63,314 nucleotides of DNA from Neisseria bergeri (GCA_003044455.1 POWY01000011.1:1-63314), one strand, 5' to 3'; positions 17,539 through 29,040 are shown, numbered from the stretch's first letter. The notes: generated by a model from the letters alone, not told the origin. Translations and numbers: made by a program.

Positions 17539-17868
17539 ATGTCATTACCCCCATGCCCGCAATGCGCCTCCGAATACACCTATGAAGACAGCGGACAATA
17601 CATCTGCCCCGAATGCGCCCACGAATGGAATGAAACCGAATCCACCGCCGACCTTGCGGAGGAAGTGCGCGATGCCAACGGCGCGGCGCTGCAAAACGGC
17701 GACACCGTCATCCTCATCAAAGACCTCAAGGTAAAAGGCAGCTCGATGGTGATCAAACAAGGTACGAAAGTCAAAGGCATACGCCTGCAGGAAGGCGATC
17801 ACAACATCGGCTGCAAAATCGACGGCAGCGCGATGAATTTAAAATCCGAATTCGTCAAAAAAGCCTGA
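17539..17868 (+). CDS. yjdM: YjdM/PhnA-type zinc-ribbon protein
   Basis: This 109-residue cytoplasmic protein has an N-terminal zinc ribbon with two CxxC pairs ([21 protein letters not shown], residues 6-26) and a C-terminal SH3-like domain ([24 protein letters not shown]). It belongs to the family annotated as PhnA or YjdM; despite the name, a role in alkylphosphonate use is not established. Its last 28 coding bases plus the following 9 bases are duplicated about 990 bases downstream (18828-18864), flanking a two-gene insert. Confidence 0.88.
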   Translation: MSLPPCPQCASEYTYEDSGQYICPECAHEWNETESTADLAEEVRDANGAALQNGDTVILIKDLKVKGSSMVIKQGTKVKGIRLQEGDHNIGCKIDGSAMNLKSEFVKKA

Positions 17869-17877
17869 CCGCCCAAA
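17841..17877. repeat. 37-bp direct repeat, copy 1 (3' end of yjdM)
   Basis: Identical to 18828-18864 over 37 bases. Copy 1 covers the last codons and stop of yjdM, and copy 2 is a detached piece with no gene in front of it. The two copies bracket the two-gene insert on the minus strand. The pattern fits an insertion that duplicated or re-created the junction. Confidence 0.85.
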
Positions 17878-17883
17878 ACAAGA

Positions 17884-17922
17884 AACGCCGTCCGAACCCG
17901 TTTGGCAAGGTTCGGACGGCGT
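17884..17922. terminator. Variant-DUS hairpin terminator
   Basis: A 15-bp stem built from AACGCCGTCCGAACC and its complement, with a 9-base loop, followed by TTTTC. The core differs from the uptake sequence by one base (GCCGTCCGAA). It lies between the converging yjdM and the minus-strand insert genes. Confidence 0.7.
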
Positions 17923-17971
17923 TTTCACAGTGCGGATAATATCGATTGTTTTTTTTTGAAAGATGACGATT

Positions 17972-18403
17972 CTATCCTTTTTTATTGCAAACTGAAGCAA
18001 CCACTTGACTTAAAGGGTGATTCCGATTAACCTGCTCCATCTTCAGTTTAGGGAAATCTTGTGTAACAATATTACCATTCGAATCAAGTCTTTGCATAAA
18101 TTCAACCCCTACACTCTGGTTGTAGCAGCTAACCATGACTAGGTAAAATAGAGCCCACCCTTTCTTAAGCCCTAATTCCTCAAAATCATCCGTCGCTCCT
18201 ATTATCACTGGGACTCTCCTATATTCACCCATACGCGTAATATTTTTACCCACAATCAACACCCCGTTGTCACCTACTGTACCCAAGAACGACGTCTTAC
18301 TTAATATTTTTTCTACAGATACAGACGCATACGCAGATGAAGAAACCAACAGCAAGAAAACAATAAAGGCTTTTATTTTTCCGATAACAGACAAACTATT
18401 CAT
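17972..18403 (-). CDS. Small exported protein, family not recognised
   Basis: This is a 143-residue protein with a Sec signal peptide (KIKAFIVFLLLVSSSAYAS, cleavage likely after AYA). The mature part has two cysteines (VSCYNQ and the terminal VASVCNKKG), which could form a disulfide. The layout of a hydrophobic strand with Cys, a charged stretch and a closing xVC recalls small adhesin-E-like lipoproteins, but there is no lipobox and I cannot assign it. The start at 18403 overlaps the stop of the gene before it by 8 bases, implying coupling. Base composition is more AT-rich than its neighbours. It is flanked by a 37-bp direct repeat and is probably transferred. Confidence 0.7.
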   Translation of the reverse strand: MNSLSVIGKIKAFIVFLLLVSSSAYASVSVEKILSKTSFLGTVGDNGVLIVGKNITRMGEYRRVPVIIGATDDFEELGLKKGWALFYLVMVSCYNQSVGVEFMQRLDSNGNIVTQDFPKLKMEQVNRNHPLSQVVASVCNKKG

Positions 18404-18710
18404 CACATCCTCCAAACTCAAACGACATTTTCTCCGTATCCAACACACACTTCCGGTCTGTCTCAACAGGCGGTTCGTCAGGAAAAAAGCCTATTCCCTC
18501 TCCCGCATCGCGAGACCCATTGGGAATGGGGCGTATCGGCAAGTTTTCCCTCAGTAAATCGCTCTCCCCTTCTTTCATCCTTTGAATACATTGCCGGACG
18601 ATTTCCTCATCCCTATCGTCGGCAGCGCGTATATTCCCATAACAATAGTTTGAATCTTCCGAAAACCTGTTTAAATAAATATCCACAAATACGGGAATTT
18701 TTTTACTCAT
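18396..18710 (-). CDS. Hypothetical protein, first gene of inserted pair
   Basis: This 104-residue, acidic protein is probably cytoplasmic, with no signal or membrane segment. The N-terminal half (IPVFVDIYLNRFSEDSNYCYGNIRAADDRDEEIVRQC) looks like a beta strand followed by helix. The C-terminal half is proline- and glycine-rich. I recognise no family. It overlaps the exported protein gene downstream by 8 bases, so the two are one operon. A strong hairpin and a 20-bp palindrome lie upstream and may hold the control region. A toxin/antitoxin or effector/chaperone pairing is possible but not shown. Confidence 0.6.
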   Translation of the reverse strand: MSKKIPVFVDIYLNRFSEDSNYCYGNIRAADDRDEEIVRQCIQRMKEGESDLLRENLPIRPIPNGSRDAGEGIGFFPDEPPVETDRKCVLDTEKMSFEFGGCDE

Positions 18711-18734
18711 ATTGTTCTCCGGTATGTTTATAAC

Positions 18735-18767
18735 TTGAGGTACTTTCCGTCAAGGAAAGTACCTCAA
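18735..18767. promoter_or_regulatory. Perfect 14-bp stem hairpin upstream of the inserted pair
   Basis: TTGAGGTACTTTCC (18735-18748) pairs perfectly with GGAAAGTACCTCAA (18754-18767) around a 5-base loop. On the plus strand the stem is followed by AAGTG, not a T-run. On the minus strand it precedes the start at 18710 by about 25 bases, so in that RNA it would sit in the 5' leader. It is either a terminator brought in with the insert or a leader structure. Confidence 0.6.
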
Positions 18768-18783
18768 AAGTGTACACTTTTGA
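18764..18783. promoter_or_regulatory. 20-bp perfect palindrome, possible operator
   Basis: The sequence centred at 18773/18774 (core AAAGTGTACACTTT) reads identically on both strands over 20 bases. It overlaps the outer end of the adjacent hairpin by four bases. Its position upstream of the minus-strand gene pair fits an operator for a dimeric repressor, which is inference. Confidence 0.5.
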
Positions 18784-18827
18784 AAAAATCTGCCCGGGTA
18801 ACAAACCAATGCCTACACCGCTGATTC

Positions 18828-18864
18828 AAAATCCGAATTCGTCAAAAAAGCCTGACCGCCCAAA
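18828..18864. repeat. 37-bp direct repeat, copy 2 (detached yjdM end)
   Basis: Exact copy of 17841-17877, here without the rest of yjdM. It marks the outer edge of the inserted two-gene segment. A DUS pair follows after 7 bases. Confidence 0.85.
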
Positions 18865-18871
18865 CAGTAAA

Positions 18872-18907
18872 ATGCCGTCTGAACCCCTTGTCGGATTCAG
18901 ACGGCAT
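18872..18907. terminator. DUS inverted-repeat terminator after efeB
   Basis: ATGCCGTCTGAA at 18872-18883 and its complement at 18896-18907, 17 bases beyond the efeB stop on the minus strand. It probably ends the efeUOB transcript. Confidence 0.7.
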
Positions 18908-18924
18908 TTATCCGTCAGGCAAGT

Positions 18925-20190
18925 TTATACGCCCAGCAGCCCTTGCCCCAAGAAGCCGCCTTTTTCCACGCCGGGCAAGACGAAGAAATAGCCGCCGCCA
19001 AAGGGGCTGATGTATTCTTCCAGCGGTTCGCCGTTGAGGAGGTTTTGCACGAAGATGAATCCGTCGGCAAGGTTTGCCTGATAGCAGACGAACACCAGCC
19101 CGACATCAAGCTGTCCGCTTGAGGCGAGTCCGCGCGAATAGCTGTAGGCGCGGCGGAAGAGGCGGTGTTTTTTAAGGAACTCTGGATCGCGCGGGTTCGC
19201 CAGGCGTATATGGCTGTCTTTGGGCGTGGTATTCCCCTCGGGGTCTTTAGCAAAATCCGGTTGGTCGGCTTCTTTTTTGCCGTCCATCGGCGCGCCGCTG
19301 TATTTGCGCCGCCCGAAAATGTCGGTTTGCTCTTGAAGCGGCGTCCTGTCCCAAAACTCGACAAAGTGGCGGATAAGGCGGACTGCCTGATAGCTGCCGT
19401 TTTTCGCCCACTCCGGTTCGTCGAGGCTGTTGGCGGCTACACCCGTCCACAAAACCTCGTCGGCGGTTTTAGGATCGGAAACTTTGGGGTTGCCCGTGCC
19501 GTCGCGGAAGCCCAACAGGTTGCGCGCCGCCATCGCGCCGGGTTCGGATTTGGGCTGCCACCCGTCGATACTCCAGCGGATAACGGCGGTTTGGGCGGTG
19601 TGTTTAATGATGTCTCGCAGGGCGGCTTGGCAGGTTTCGGGGGTGAAGGCGCAGATTTGCAGGCTCAAATCGCCGTCGCACCAGCTTTTTTGCAGCTTAT
19701 CGTTGGAGAAGTCGCGCATTTCCTGCAAATGAACCGGTTTTTTGTCTTTGAGTCCGAATCGGCCGTCAAACAAGCTGCTGCCCACCCCCACGGTAACGGT
19801 CAATCCGTCCGGGTTGAAGGCTTTGCCCAAAATGCCGCTGCCAGCGGGTGGAAGTTTGTCGTCGCCGTCTTGGTATTCGCCGCCTTGGGTGAGAAACTCG
19901 ATGCGGGCGGTCAGTGTGCGGAACAGGTTTTCCAGCTGCTTGGCACTTTGCGCGGTAACGTCGAAGGCGCACATAATGGAAAACGCCTGCTGCGGCGTAA
20001 CGATGCCTGCCTGATGTTCGCCGTAGCAGGGATAAGCTTGGGGCGAGTGTTGGCTTTCGGCGGTGCGTTCGGCGGTTTCGCCCTGTTTTTTGCCGCCGAG
20101 ATAACCTCCGATTGCGCCGACTGCTCCGGCTGCGATCGCAGTTTTAAAGAGAGTGCGCCTGGTCGGTTGTGTCGGGTTGTTCGTACTCAT
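18925..20190 (-). CDS. efeB: Tat-exported Dyp-type haem peroxidase EfeB
   Basis: This periplasmic dye-decolorising-type peroxidase belongs to the EfeUOB ferrous iron system; EfeB has been proposed to oxidise Fe(II) or release iron from haem. The 421-residue protein starts with a twin-arginine signal (TRRTLFKTAIAAGAVGAIGGY). The Dyp hallmark GFRDGTGNP lies near residue 230. The proximal haem His is expected in the segment DSHIRLANPRDPEF. LFRRAYSYSRG follows. It is the last gene of efeU-efeO-efeB on the minus strand, 142 bases after efeO, with a DUS hairpin in between. Confidence 0.95.
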   Translation of the reverse strand: MSTNNPTQPTRRTLFKTAIAAGAVGAIGGYLGGKKQGETAERTAESQHSPQAYPCYGEHQAGIVTPQQAFSIMCAFDVTAQSAKQLENLFRTLTARIEFLTQGGEYQDGDDKLPPAGSGILGKAFNPDGLTVTVGVGSSLFDGRFGLKDKKPVHLQEMRDFSNDKLQKSWCDGDLSLQICAFTPETCQAALRDIIKHTAQTAVIRWSIDGWQPKSEPGAMAARNLLGFRDGTGNPKVSDPKTADEVLWTGVAANSLDEPEWAKNGSYQAVRLIRHFVEFWDRTPLQEQTDIFGRRKYSGAPMDGKKEADQPDFAKDPEGNTTPKDSHIRLANPRDPEFLKKHRLFRRAYSYSRGLASSGQLDVGLVFVCYQANLADGFIFVQNLLNGEPLEEYISPFGGGYFFVLPGVEKGGFLGQGLLGV

Positions 20191-20288
20191 GTTTTATCCT
20201 TTGTTTAAACTCTGTATCCGATACAGCGGAACGCGGGGAACGGAAACCTCCGCCTTTTCCAATACCTTTCCGGTTTTGCAGATAAAAT

Positions 20289-20322
20289 TTCAGACGGCAT
20301 CTGTCGCTAAATGCCGTCTGAA
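20289..20322. terminator. Outward-facing DUS pair between efeO and efeB
   Basis: Complement of DUS at 20289-20300, then DUS at 20311-20322, forming a 12-bp stem with a 10-base loop. It lies 11 bases past the efeO stop and could lower efeB expression relative to efeUO. Confidence 0.55.
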
Positions 20323-20332
20323 CGCTTAAGGC

Positions 20333-22335
<2,003 letters not shown>

Positions 22336-22355
22336 AAACACAAACGAACAAGGAT

Positions 22356-22373
22356 GATAAATAATATATTATC
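22356..22373 (-). promoter_or_regulatory. Possible Fur operator upstream of efeUOB
   Basis: An AT-rich dyad GATAA-8-TTATC lies 21 bases before the efeU start. Its ends match the GATAAT style of Fur boxes, and iron-repressed control is expected for an iron importer. The central part is not a good consensus match, so this is a tentative call. Confidence 0.4.
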
Positions 22374-22547
22374 GGAATATTTTCATTGCTTGTAAATGCA
22401 AATGCAAGCTATTTTTATCTAAAGCATCATGCGGCGGAAAGTTCCGCAGGCTGCGGCCGCGCCCTGTGTTAAAATCCCACCCCTCCCAGGCTGCCGCAAC
22501 GCCGCCCGAAACCATCTTTCTTATTACTGTCGGCAACATTGTCCATT

Positions 22548-23873
22548 ATGAAAAAACACCTGTTCCGCACCGCCCTGTACGGCATCGCCGCCGCCATCCT
22601 CGCCGCCTGCCAAAGCAGGAGCATCCAAACCTTTCCGCAACCCGACACATCCGTCATCAACGGTCCGGACCGGCCGGCCGGCATCCCCGCCCCCGCCGGA
22701 ACGACGGTTTCGGGCGGAGGGGCGGTTTACACGGTAGTTCCTCACGACAGCCTGCCGCACTGGAGCGCGCAAAACTTTACCCAGAGCCTGCAGTCTTTCA
22801 GGCTCGGCTGCTCAAGTTTGAAAAACCGCCAAGGCTGGCAGGATGTGTGCGCCCAAGCCTTTCAAACCCCCGTGCATTCCTTTCAGGCAAAACAGTTTTT
22901 TGAACGCTATTTCACGCCGTGGCAGGTTGCAGGCAACGGAAGCCTTGCCGGTACGGTTACCGGCTATTACGAGCCGGTACTGAAGGGCGACGACAGGCGG
23001 ACGGAACAGGCCCGCTTCCCGATTTACGGCATTCCCGACGATTTTATCTCCGTCCCCCTGCCTGCCGGTTTGCGGGGCGGAAAAGCCCTTGTCCGCATCA
23101 GGCAGACGGGAAAAAACAGCGGCACAATCGACAATGCCGGCGGCACGCATACCGCCGACCTCTCCCAATTCCCTATCACCGCGCGCACAACAGCAATCAA
23201 AGGCAGGTTTGAAGGAAGCCGCTTCCTCCCTTACCACACGCGAAACCAAATCAACGGCGGCGCGCTTGACGGCAAAGCCCCCATCCTCGGCTATGCCGAA
23301 GACCCCGTCGAACTTTTTTTTATGCACATCCAAGGCTCGGGCCGTCTGAAAACCCCGTCCGGCAAATACATCCGCATCGGCTACGCCGACAAAAACGAGC
23401 ATCCGTATGTTTCCATCGGAAAATACATGGCGGATAAGGGCTACCTCAAACTCGGACAAACCTCCATGCAGGGCATTAAGTCTTATATGCGGCAAAATCC
23501 GCAACGCCTCGCCGAAGTTTTGGGGCAAAACCCCAGCTATGTCTTTTTCCGCGAGCTTGCCGGAAGCAGCAATGACGGCCCCGTCGGCGCGCTGGGCACT
23601 CCGCTGATGGGTGAGTATGCCGGCGCAGTCGACCGGCACTACATTACCTTGGGTGCGCCCTTATTTGTCGCTACCGCCCACCCGGTTACCCGCAAAGCAC
23701 TCAACCGCCTGATTATGGCGCAGGATACCGGCAGCGCGATTAAAGGCGCGGTGCGCGTGGATTATTTCTGGGGTTACGGCGACGAAGCAGGGGAAACGGC
23801 AGGTAAAATGAAAGAACCGGGTTACGTTTGGCAGCTTCTGCCCAACGGTATGAAGCCTGAATACCGGCCGTAA
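22548..23873 (+). CDS. mltA: Membrane-bound lytic murein transglycosylase A (GNA33-type lipoprotein)
   Basis: MltA cleaves the MurNAc-GlcNAc bond in peptidoglycan, producing anhydro-muropeptides; it is a lipoprotein of the outer membrane. The protein is 441 residues, the length I recall for meningococcal GNA33. The signal ends in ILAAC. The MltA domain has FFMHIQGSGRLKTPSGKYIRIGY. The C-terminal 3D domain has catalytic and structural Asp residues (MAQDTGSAIKGAVRVDYFWGYG). The start at 22548 is the ATG next to the signal peptide; three codons upstream another ATG exists. It is divergent from efeU. Confidence 0.96.
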   Translation: MKKHLFRTALYGIAAAILAACQSRSIQTFPQPDTSVINGPDRPAGIPAPAGTTVSGGGAVYTVVPHDSLPHWSAQNFTQSLQSFRLGCSSLKNRQGWQDVCAQAFQTPVHSFQAKQFFERYFTPWQVAGNGSLAGTVTGYYEPVLKGDDRRTEQARFPIYGIPDDFISVPLPAGLRGGKALVRIRQTGKNSGTIDNAGGTHTADLSQFPITARTTAIKGRFEGSRFLPYHTRNQINGGALDGKAPILGYAEDPVELFFMHIQGSGRLKTPSGKYIRIGYADKNEHPYVSIGKYMADKGYLKLGQTSMQGIKSYMRQNPQRLAEVLGQNPSYVFFRELAGSSNDGPVGALGTPLMGEYAGAVDRHYITLGAPLFVATAHPVTRKALNRLIMAQDTGSAIKGAVRVDYFWGYGDEAGETAGKMKEPGYVWQLLPNGMKPEYRP

Positions 23874-24151
23874 ACCGGCCAAACAATGCCGTCTGAAGCC
23901 CATCACGGCCAATCGGGTGCATTAAGGCTAAGTTTTGCGATACCTCCGGCACAAGCCGGCTGGACAAAATGCCTTTTTTTATTTGGCGGAATGGATTTCC
24001 GCCCGAACGGAAATATCCCTTGCAAACGATCGGAATTAAACGGATATTCAAACGCGTCCGAACAAAAAAAGGCGGACATTCCTGCCCGCCCGTACCGGTA
24101 CGGAAACCGCACATCCGATTCGGACGGCGGCATCCTCCCGGTTATCCTCCG

Positions 24152-24673
24152 CTAAAGCAACAATGCCGAGGGTCTGCCGTTGCATTTGATTTCTTTTTCC
24201 AATTCGTCAAACTCAGCTTCAAACCGCTGTTTTAATTGCTCGATCGCCGCCTGACGCTGCTGATACATTTGGTTTGACGGCAACGCATTTTGCGCGTCGC
24301 GGTATGCCTGTATCGTTTGTCCGCACTTTTTCTGATGGGCGATGATTTTGTCCTTCATCGCCGCATCGGTTTTCACATACTGCCTGCGTTCGACATACAG
24401 CTCTTTCCCGTCGTCGGAAAGTTTGATCGGGATTTCCCCTATCCCCGTGTTTATCGAAAGCGCGCCGTCTTTTTCAGACAAAAGCAAAGACTTTTCCTTG
24501 CCTGTAAATACGTTGATTTTATTAAGGAAGTAATTGCCTTTTTCTTTTTTGACGGCAATCATACCCTCTTTTTTGTCCGACTTTTCGCGCCAATACCCCT
24601 CGTAACCGCCGGCATCCTTACCGCAGCCCGCCAACACCGCCGCCACGCCGACGGCCAAAAGCATTTGTTTCAT
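24152..24673 (-). CDS. Putative lipoprotein with C-terminal helical region
   Basis: This is a 173-residue protein with lipobox LAGC after a short hydrophobic signal. The first half of the mature protein looks like a beta domain (NYFLNKINVFTG, LSINTGIGEIPIKLSDDGKELYVERRQYV). The second half (about residues 110-165) is strongly helical and charged, with two more cysteines. The ATG at 24673 is chosen because GGAG stands 7 bases before it; the ATG two codons earlier is too close to that site. The function is unknown. It is convergent with mltA, with a 278-base gap that holds a single DUS (23886) and no other gene. Confidence 0.8.
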   Translation of the reverse strand: MKQMLLAVGVAAVLAGCGKDAGGYEGYWREKSDKKEGMIAVKKEKGNYFLNKINVFTGKEKSLLLSEKDGALSINTGIGEIPIKLSDDGKELYVERRQYVKTDAAMKDKIIAHQKKCGQTIQAYRDAQNALPSNQMYQQRQAAIEQLKQRFEAEFDELEKEIKCNGRPSALLL

Positions 24674-24771
24674 TTCCATACTCCGTTAACATTAAGACTG
24701 GGCGAGTATATTGTTTTTTTTTTTCAGATTGTCAATATTGATTTGCAAAAACTATAAACTAGCGGCAGGCA

Positions 24772-24849
24772 ATGCCGTCTGAACGCCCATCCCTGTCAGG
24801 CGGGGAAATCCCTCCCTTTTTTGAGCAAGCCCAAGCCTTCAGACGGCAT
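24772..24849. repeat. Widely spaced DUS pair upstream of glmS
   Basis: DUS at 24772-24783 and its complement at 24838-24849, separated by 54 bases. It lies between the divergent lipoprotein gene and glmS. The loop is too large for a typical terminator, so its main role may be as an uptake signal. Confidence 0.6.
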
Positions 24850-24954
24850 TTTGCTGTTTTTCGGCGCGGTAGGCGGTTTATAATCCGAAGCGGAAGGTGC
24901 GGCACGGGAGCCGTCCGCGCCTGTTTTTTTTCAACCTGATACTAAGGAACAGTT

Positions 24955-26793
24955 ATGTGCGGTATCGTCGGCGCCATCCGCGCCCATCACAACGTCGTCG
25001 ATTTTCTGACCGACGGACTCAAACGCCTCGAATATCGGGGTTATGACTCATCAGGCATCGCCGTCAACACCGACGGCAAAATCAAACGTGTGCGCCGCGT
25101 CGGACGCGTGCAGCTTATGGAGGACGCGGCACGCGAAAAAGGCATCAGCGGCGGCATCGGCATCGGGCATACGCGCTGGGCGACACACGGCGGCGTTACC
25201 GAGCCGAACGCCCACCCGCACATCAGCGGCGGTATGATTGCCGTCGTACACAACGGCATCATCGAAAACTTTGAAAGCGAACGCAAACGCTTGGAAGGTT
25301 TGGGATACCGTTTTGAATCGCAAACGGATACCGAAGTCATCGCCCACAGCATCAATCATGAATACGCGCAAAACGGCGGCAGGCTGTTTGAAGCGGTGCA
25401 GGAAGCAGTCAAACGTTTCCACGGCGCATACGCCATCGCGGTTATTGCCCAAGACAAGCCTGATGAATTAGTTGTGGCGCGTATGGGCTGCCCGCTTTTG
25501 GTCGCTTTGGGCGACGATGAAACCTTTATCGCTTCGGACGTGTCCGCCGTCATCGCCTTTACGCGCCGCGTGGCGTACCTCGAGGACGGCGACATCGCGC
25601 TGCTGGCTTCAGACGGCATCAAAAGGCTGACCGATAAAAACGGCCTGCCTGCCGAACGCAAAGTCAAGGTATCCGAACTCTCGCTCGCCTCTTTGGAATT
25701 GGGGCCGTACAGCCACTTTATGCAAAAAGAAATCCACGAGCAGCCCCGCGCGATTGCGGATACGGCGGAGGTTTTCCTCGACGGCGGCTTCATCCCCGAA
25801 AACTTCGGCAAAAACGCCCAAAGCGTGTTTGAAAGCATCCGCAGCGTCAAAATCCTTGCCTGCGGCACGTCCTATTACGCCGCACTGACCGCCAAATATT
25901 GGTTGGAATCCATCGCCAAAATCCCGGCCGATGTCGAAATCGCCAGCGAATACCGATATCGCAGCGTGATTGCCGATCCGGACCAACTGGTCATTACCAT
26001 TTCCCAATCCGGCGAAACGCTGGACACGATGGAGGCTTTGAAATACGCCAAATCCTTGGGACACCGCCACAGCCTCTCCATCTGCAACGTGATGGAATCC
26101 GCCCTGCCGCGCGAAAGCAGCCTCGTGCTTTATACCCGCGCCGGTGCGGAAATCGGCGTCGCCTCGACCAAGGCGTTTACCACGCAACTGGTCGCGCTGT
26201 TCGGTTTGGCGGTAACGCTGGCGAAAGTGCGCGGTTTGGTTTCCGAAAAAGACGAGGCGCGTTACACCGAAGAACTCCGCCAGCTTCCCGGCAGCGTGCA
26301 GCACGCTTTGAACCTCGAACCGCAAATCGCCGCTTGGGCGCAACAGTTTGCCAAGAAAACCAGCGCGCTGTTTTTGGGGCGCGGCATCCATTACCCGATT
26401 GCCCTCGAAGGCGCGTTGAAGCTGAAGGAAATCACCTACATCCACGCAGAAGCCTATCCTGCCGGCGAACTGAAGCACGGGCCGCTTGCCTTGGTGGACG
26501 AAAACATGCCCGTCGTCGTCATCGCGCCCAACGACAGCCTGCTGGACAAAGTCAAAGCCAATATGCAGGAAGTCGGTGCGCGCGGCGGCGAACTTTTCGT
26601 CTTTGCCGACCTCGACAGCAATTTTAATGCCACCGAAGGCGTGCACGTCATCCGTGCGCCGCGCCACGTCGGCGAATTGTCCCCCGTCGTGCATACCGTC
26701 CCCGTGCAGCTCCTCGCCTACCACACCGCCCTCGCACGCGGCACGGATGTGGACAAGCCGCGCAATCTGGCGAAATCCGTAACCGTCGAATAA
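24955..26793 (+). CDS. glmS: Glutamine-fructose-6-phosphate aminotransferase (isomerising)
   Basis: GlmS makes glucosamine-6-phosphate from fructose-6-phosphate and glutamine, the entry step to UDP-GlcNAc. The 612-residue protein begins MCGIVGAI with the catalytic Cys at position 2. Glutaminase motifs are RGYDSSGIA and HTRWATHG. Two SIS domains follow, with [19 protein letters not shown] and the [19 protein letters not shown] region. The C-terminus KSVTVE is the conserved end of the family. AAGGAACAG precedes the ATG. I see no glmS ribozyme. Confidence 0.97.
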   Translation: MCGIVGAIRAHHNVVDFLTDGLKRLEYRGYDSSGIAVNTDGKIKRVRRVGRVQLMEDAAREKGISGGIGIGHTRWATHGGVTEPNAHPHISGGMIAVVHNGIIENFESERKRLEGLGYRFESQTDTEVIAHSINHEYAQNGGRLFEAVQEAVKRFHGAYAIAVIAQDKPDELVVARMGCPLLVALGDDETFIASDVSAVIAFTRRVAYLEDGDIALLASDGIKRLTDKNGLPAERKVKVSELSLASLELGPYSHFMQKEIHEQPRAIADTAEVFLDGGFIPENFGKNAQSVFESIRSVKILACGTSYYAALTAKYWLESIAKIPADVEIASEYRYRSVIADPDQLVITISQSGETLDTMEALKYAKSLGHRHSLSICNVMESALPRESSLVLYTRAGAEIGVASTKAFTTQLVALFGLAVTLAKVRGLVSEKDEARYTEELRQLPGSVQHALNLEPQIAAWAQQFAKKTSALFLGRGIHYPIALEGALKLKEITYIHAEAYPAGELKHGPLALVDENMPVVVIAPNDSLLDKVKANMQEVGARGGELFVFADLDSNFNATEGVHVIRAPRHVGELSPVVHTVPVQLLAYHTALARGTDVDKPRNLAKSVTVE

Positions 26794-26812
26794 CGCCCGC
26801 CGTTTTGCAAAA

Positions 26813-26852
26813 ATGCCGTCTGAAGCCCGATTTTTCAGGCTTCAGACGGCAT
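26813..26852. terminator. DUS inverted-repeat terminator after glmS
   Basis: DUS at 26813-26824 pairs with its complement at 26841-26852, and GCC/GGC extends the stem. It lies 19 bases after the glmS stop, before metG. Confidence 0.7.
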
Positions 26853-26908
26853 TTCCCCGTTTGATTTGCGGTATAATCCGCCTTTACCCATTGTTTGCAA
26901 AGCACAAT

Positions 26909-28963
26909 ATGACACGCAAAATCTTAGTTACCTCCGCCCTGCCCTATGCCAACGGCAGCATCCACCTCGGCCACATGGTCGAACACATCCAAACCGACGT
27001 TTGGGTGCGCTTTCAAAAACTGCGCGGCCACGAGTGCCACTACTGCTGCGCCGACGACACCCACGGCACGCCCGTGATGCTGGCCGCGCAAAAACAAGGC
27101 ATCGCGCCCGAAGACATGATTGCCAAAGTGCGCGAAGAGCACCTCGCCGACTTTACCGGTTTCGGCATCGGCTACGACAATTATTACAGCACCCATTCCC
27201 CTGAAAACAAACAGTTTTCCGAACAAATTTACCGCGCGCTGAAAGCCAACGGCAAAATCGAAAGCCGCGTCATCGAGCAGCTTTTCGACCCTGAAAAACA
27301 AATGTTCCTGCCCGACCGCTTCGTCAAAGGCGAATGCCCCAAATGCCACGCTCAAGACCAATACGGCGACAACTGCGAAGTCTGCGGCACAACCTATTCC
27401 CCGACCGAACTGATCAACCCGTATTCCGCCGTTTCCGGTGCCAAACCCGAATTGCGCGAATCCGAACACTTCTTCTTCAAACTGGGCGAATGCGCCGACT
27501 TCCTCAAAGCATGGACTTCCGGCAACAACCCGCACGACGGCAAGCCCCATCTGCAAGCCGAAGCCCTCAACAAAATGAAAGAATGGCTGGGCGAAGGCGA
27601 AGAAACCACTCTGTCCGACTGGGACATCTCCCGCGACGCGCCGTATTTCGGTTTTGAAATCCCCGACGCGCCGGGCAAATATTTCTACGTCTGGCTGGAC
27701 GCGCCCGTCGGCTACATGGCCTCGTTTAAAAACCTGTGCGACCGCATCGGCATCGATTTTGACGAATACTTCAAAGCCGGCAGCCAAACCGAGATGTACC
27801 ACTTCATCGGCAAAGACATCCTCTATTTCCACGCCCTGTTCTGGCCCGCCATGCTGCATTTCTCCGGCCACCGCGCCCCGACCGGCGTGTACGCACACGG
27901 CTTTTTGACCGTAGATGGACAAAAAATGTCCAAATCGCGCGGCACCTTCATCACTGCCAAATCCTATTTGGAACAAGGCCTGAATCCCGAGTGGATGCGC
28001 TACTACATCGCCGCCAAACTCAACAGCAAAATCGAAGACATCGATTTGAACCTGCAAGACTTTATCAGCCGCGTCAACAGCGACCTCGTCGGCAAATACG
28101 TCAACATCGCCGCCCGCGCGTCAGGTTTTATCGCCAAACGCTTTGAAGGCCGTCTGAAAGACGTTTCAGGCAGCGCATTGCTGGCAAAACTTGCCGCCGA
28201 AAGCGACAACATAGCCGAGCAATACGAAAACCGCGAATACGCCCGCGCCCTGCGCGACATTATGGCTTTGGCGGACGCGGTGAACGAATACGTCGATGCC
28301 AACAAACCTTGGGAGCTTGCCAAACAAGAAGGCAAAGACGCACGCCTGCACGAAGTATGCAGCGAACTCATCAACGCCTTTACGATGCTGACCGCCTACC
28401 TCGCCCCCGTGTTGCCGCAAACCGCCGCCAACGCCGCGCGTTTCCTCAATCTGGACGCGGTTACTTGGACGAACACAAGGGTAACCCTAGGCGAACACGC
28501 CATCAACAAATACGAACATTTAATGCAACGAGTGGAGCAAAAACAAGTGGACGATTTAATCGAAGCCAACAAACAAAGCATTCAGACGGCATCCGCGCCC
28601 GTTGAAGCGGGCAAATACGAAAAAGTCGCCGAACAAGCGAGCTTCGACGACTTTATGAAAATCGATATGCGCGTTGCCAAAGTATTGAACTGCGAAGCTG
28701 TCGAAGGCAGCACCAAACTTTTGAAATTCGACCTCGATTTCGGTTTTGAAAAACGCATCATATTCTCCGGCATCGCCGCGTCTTACCCAAATCCTGCCGA
28801 ATTGAACGGCCGCATGGTCATCGCCGTCGCCAACTTCGCCCCGCGCAAAATGGCAAAATTCGGCGTATCCGAAGGCATGATCCTCTCCGCCGCCACGGCA
28901 GACGGGAAACTGAAGCTGCTTGATGTGGATGCGGGCGCGCAACCGGGCGACAAAGTCGGTTAA
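26909..28963 (+). CDS. metG: Methionyl-tRNA synthetase
   Basis: The enzyme charges tRNA-Met with methionine. It is 684 residues, including the C-terminal EMAP-II-like tRNA-binding domain that forms the dimer (from about residue 575, [21 protein letters not shown]). The class I signatures are HLGH (in [12 protein letters not shown]) and KMSKS. A zinc knuckle [17 protein letters not shown] lies near residues 143-159. The start at 26909 gives the normal [17 protein letters not shown]-terminus; the longer frame begins inside the preceding DUS hairpin. Two DUS cores occur in the coding region (near 28151 and 28584). Confidence 0.97.
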   Translation: MTRKILVTSALPYANGSIHLGHMVEHIQTDVWVRFQKLRGHECHYCCADDTHGTPVMLAAQKQGIAPEDMIAKVREEHLADFTGFGIGYDNYYSTHSPENKQFSEQIYRALKANGKIESRVIEQLFDPEKQMFLPDRFVKGECPKCHAQDQYGDNCEVCGTTYSPTELINPYSAVSGAKPELRESEHFFFKLGECADFLKAWTSGNNPHDGKPHLQAEALNKMKEWLGEGEETTLSDWDISRDAPYFGFEIPDAPGKYFYVWLDAPVGYMASFKNLCDRIGIDFDEYFKAGSQTEMYHFIGKDILYFHALFWPAMLHFSGHRAPTGVYAHGFLTVDGQKMSKSRGTFITAKSYLEQGLNPEWMRYYIAAKLNSKIEDIDLNLQDFISRVNSDLVGKYVNIAARASGFIAKRFEGRLKDVSGSALLAKLAAESDNIAEQYENREYARALRDIMALADAVNEYVDANKPWELAKQEGKDARLHEVCSELINAFTMLTAYLAPVLPQTAANAARFLNLDAVTWTNTRVTLGEHAINKYEHLMQRVEQKQVDDLIEANKQSIQTASAPVEAGKYEKVAEQASFDDFMKIDMRVAKVLNCEAVEGSTKLLKFDLDFGFEKRIIFSGIAASYPNPAELNGRMVIAVANFAPRKMAKFGVSEGMILSAATADGKLKLLDVDAGAQPGDKVG

Positions 28964-28981
28964 GTAGAAATATCAAAAACA

Positions 28982-29016
28982 ATGCCGTCTGAACCCTTGA
29001 GGTCTTCAGACGGCAT
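28982..29016. terminator. Bidirectional DUS terminator between metG and hprA
   Basis: DUS (28982-28993) and its complement (29005-29016) followed by TGTTTTTC. It lies between converging genes and probably stops both. Confidence 0.75.
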
Positions 29017-29040
29017 TGTTTTTCGTTATCCCGACAAAGC

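Noticed and set aside
18770-18991. 73-codon plus-strand frame across the second 37-bp repeat
   Set aside because: It is made from the detached yjdM end in the wrong frame plus a DUS hairpin.
23886-24235. Small frames between mltA and the lipoprotein gene
   Set aside because: Begin in a DUS or overlap in several frames without ribosome sites; no similarity recognised.
24955-24990. glmS ribozyme or riboswitch in front of glmS
   Set aside because: The upstream gap is short and DUS-containing, with no conserved ribozyme core that I could see.
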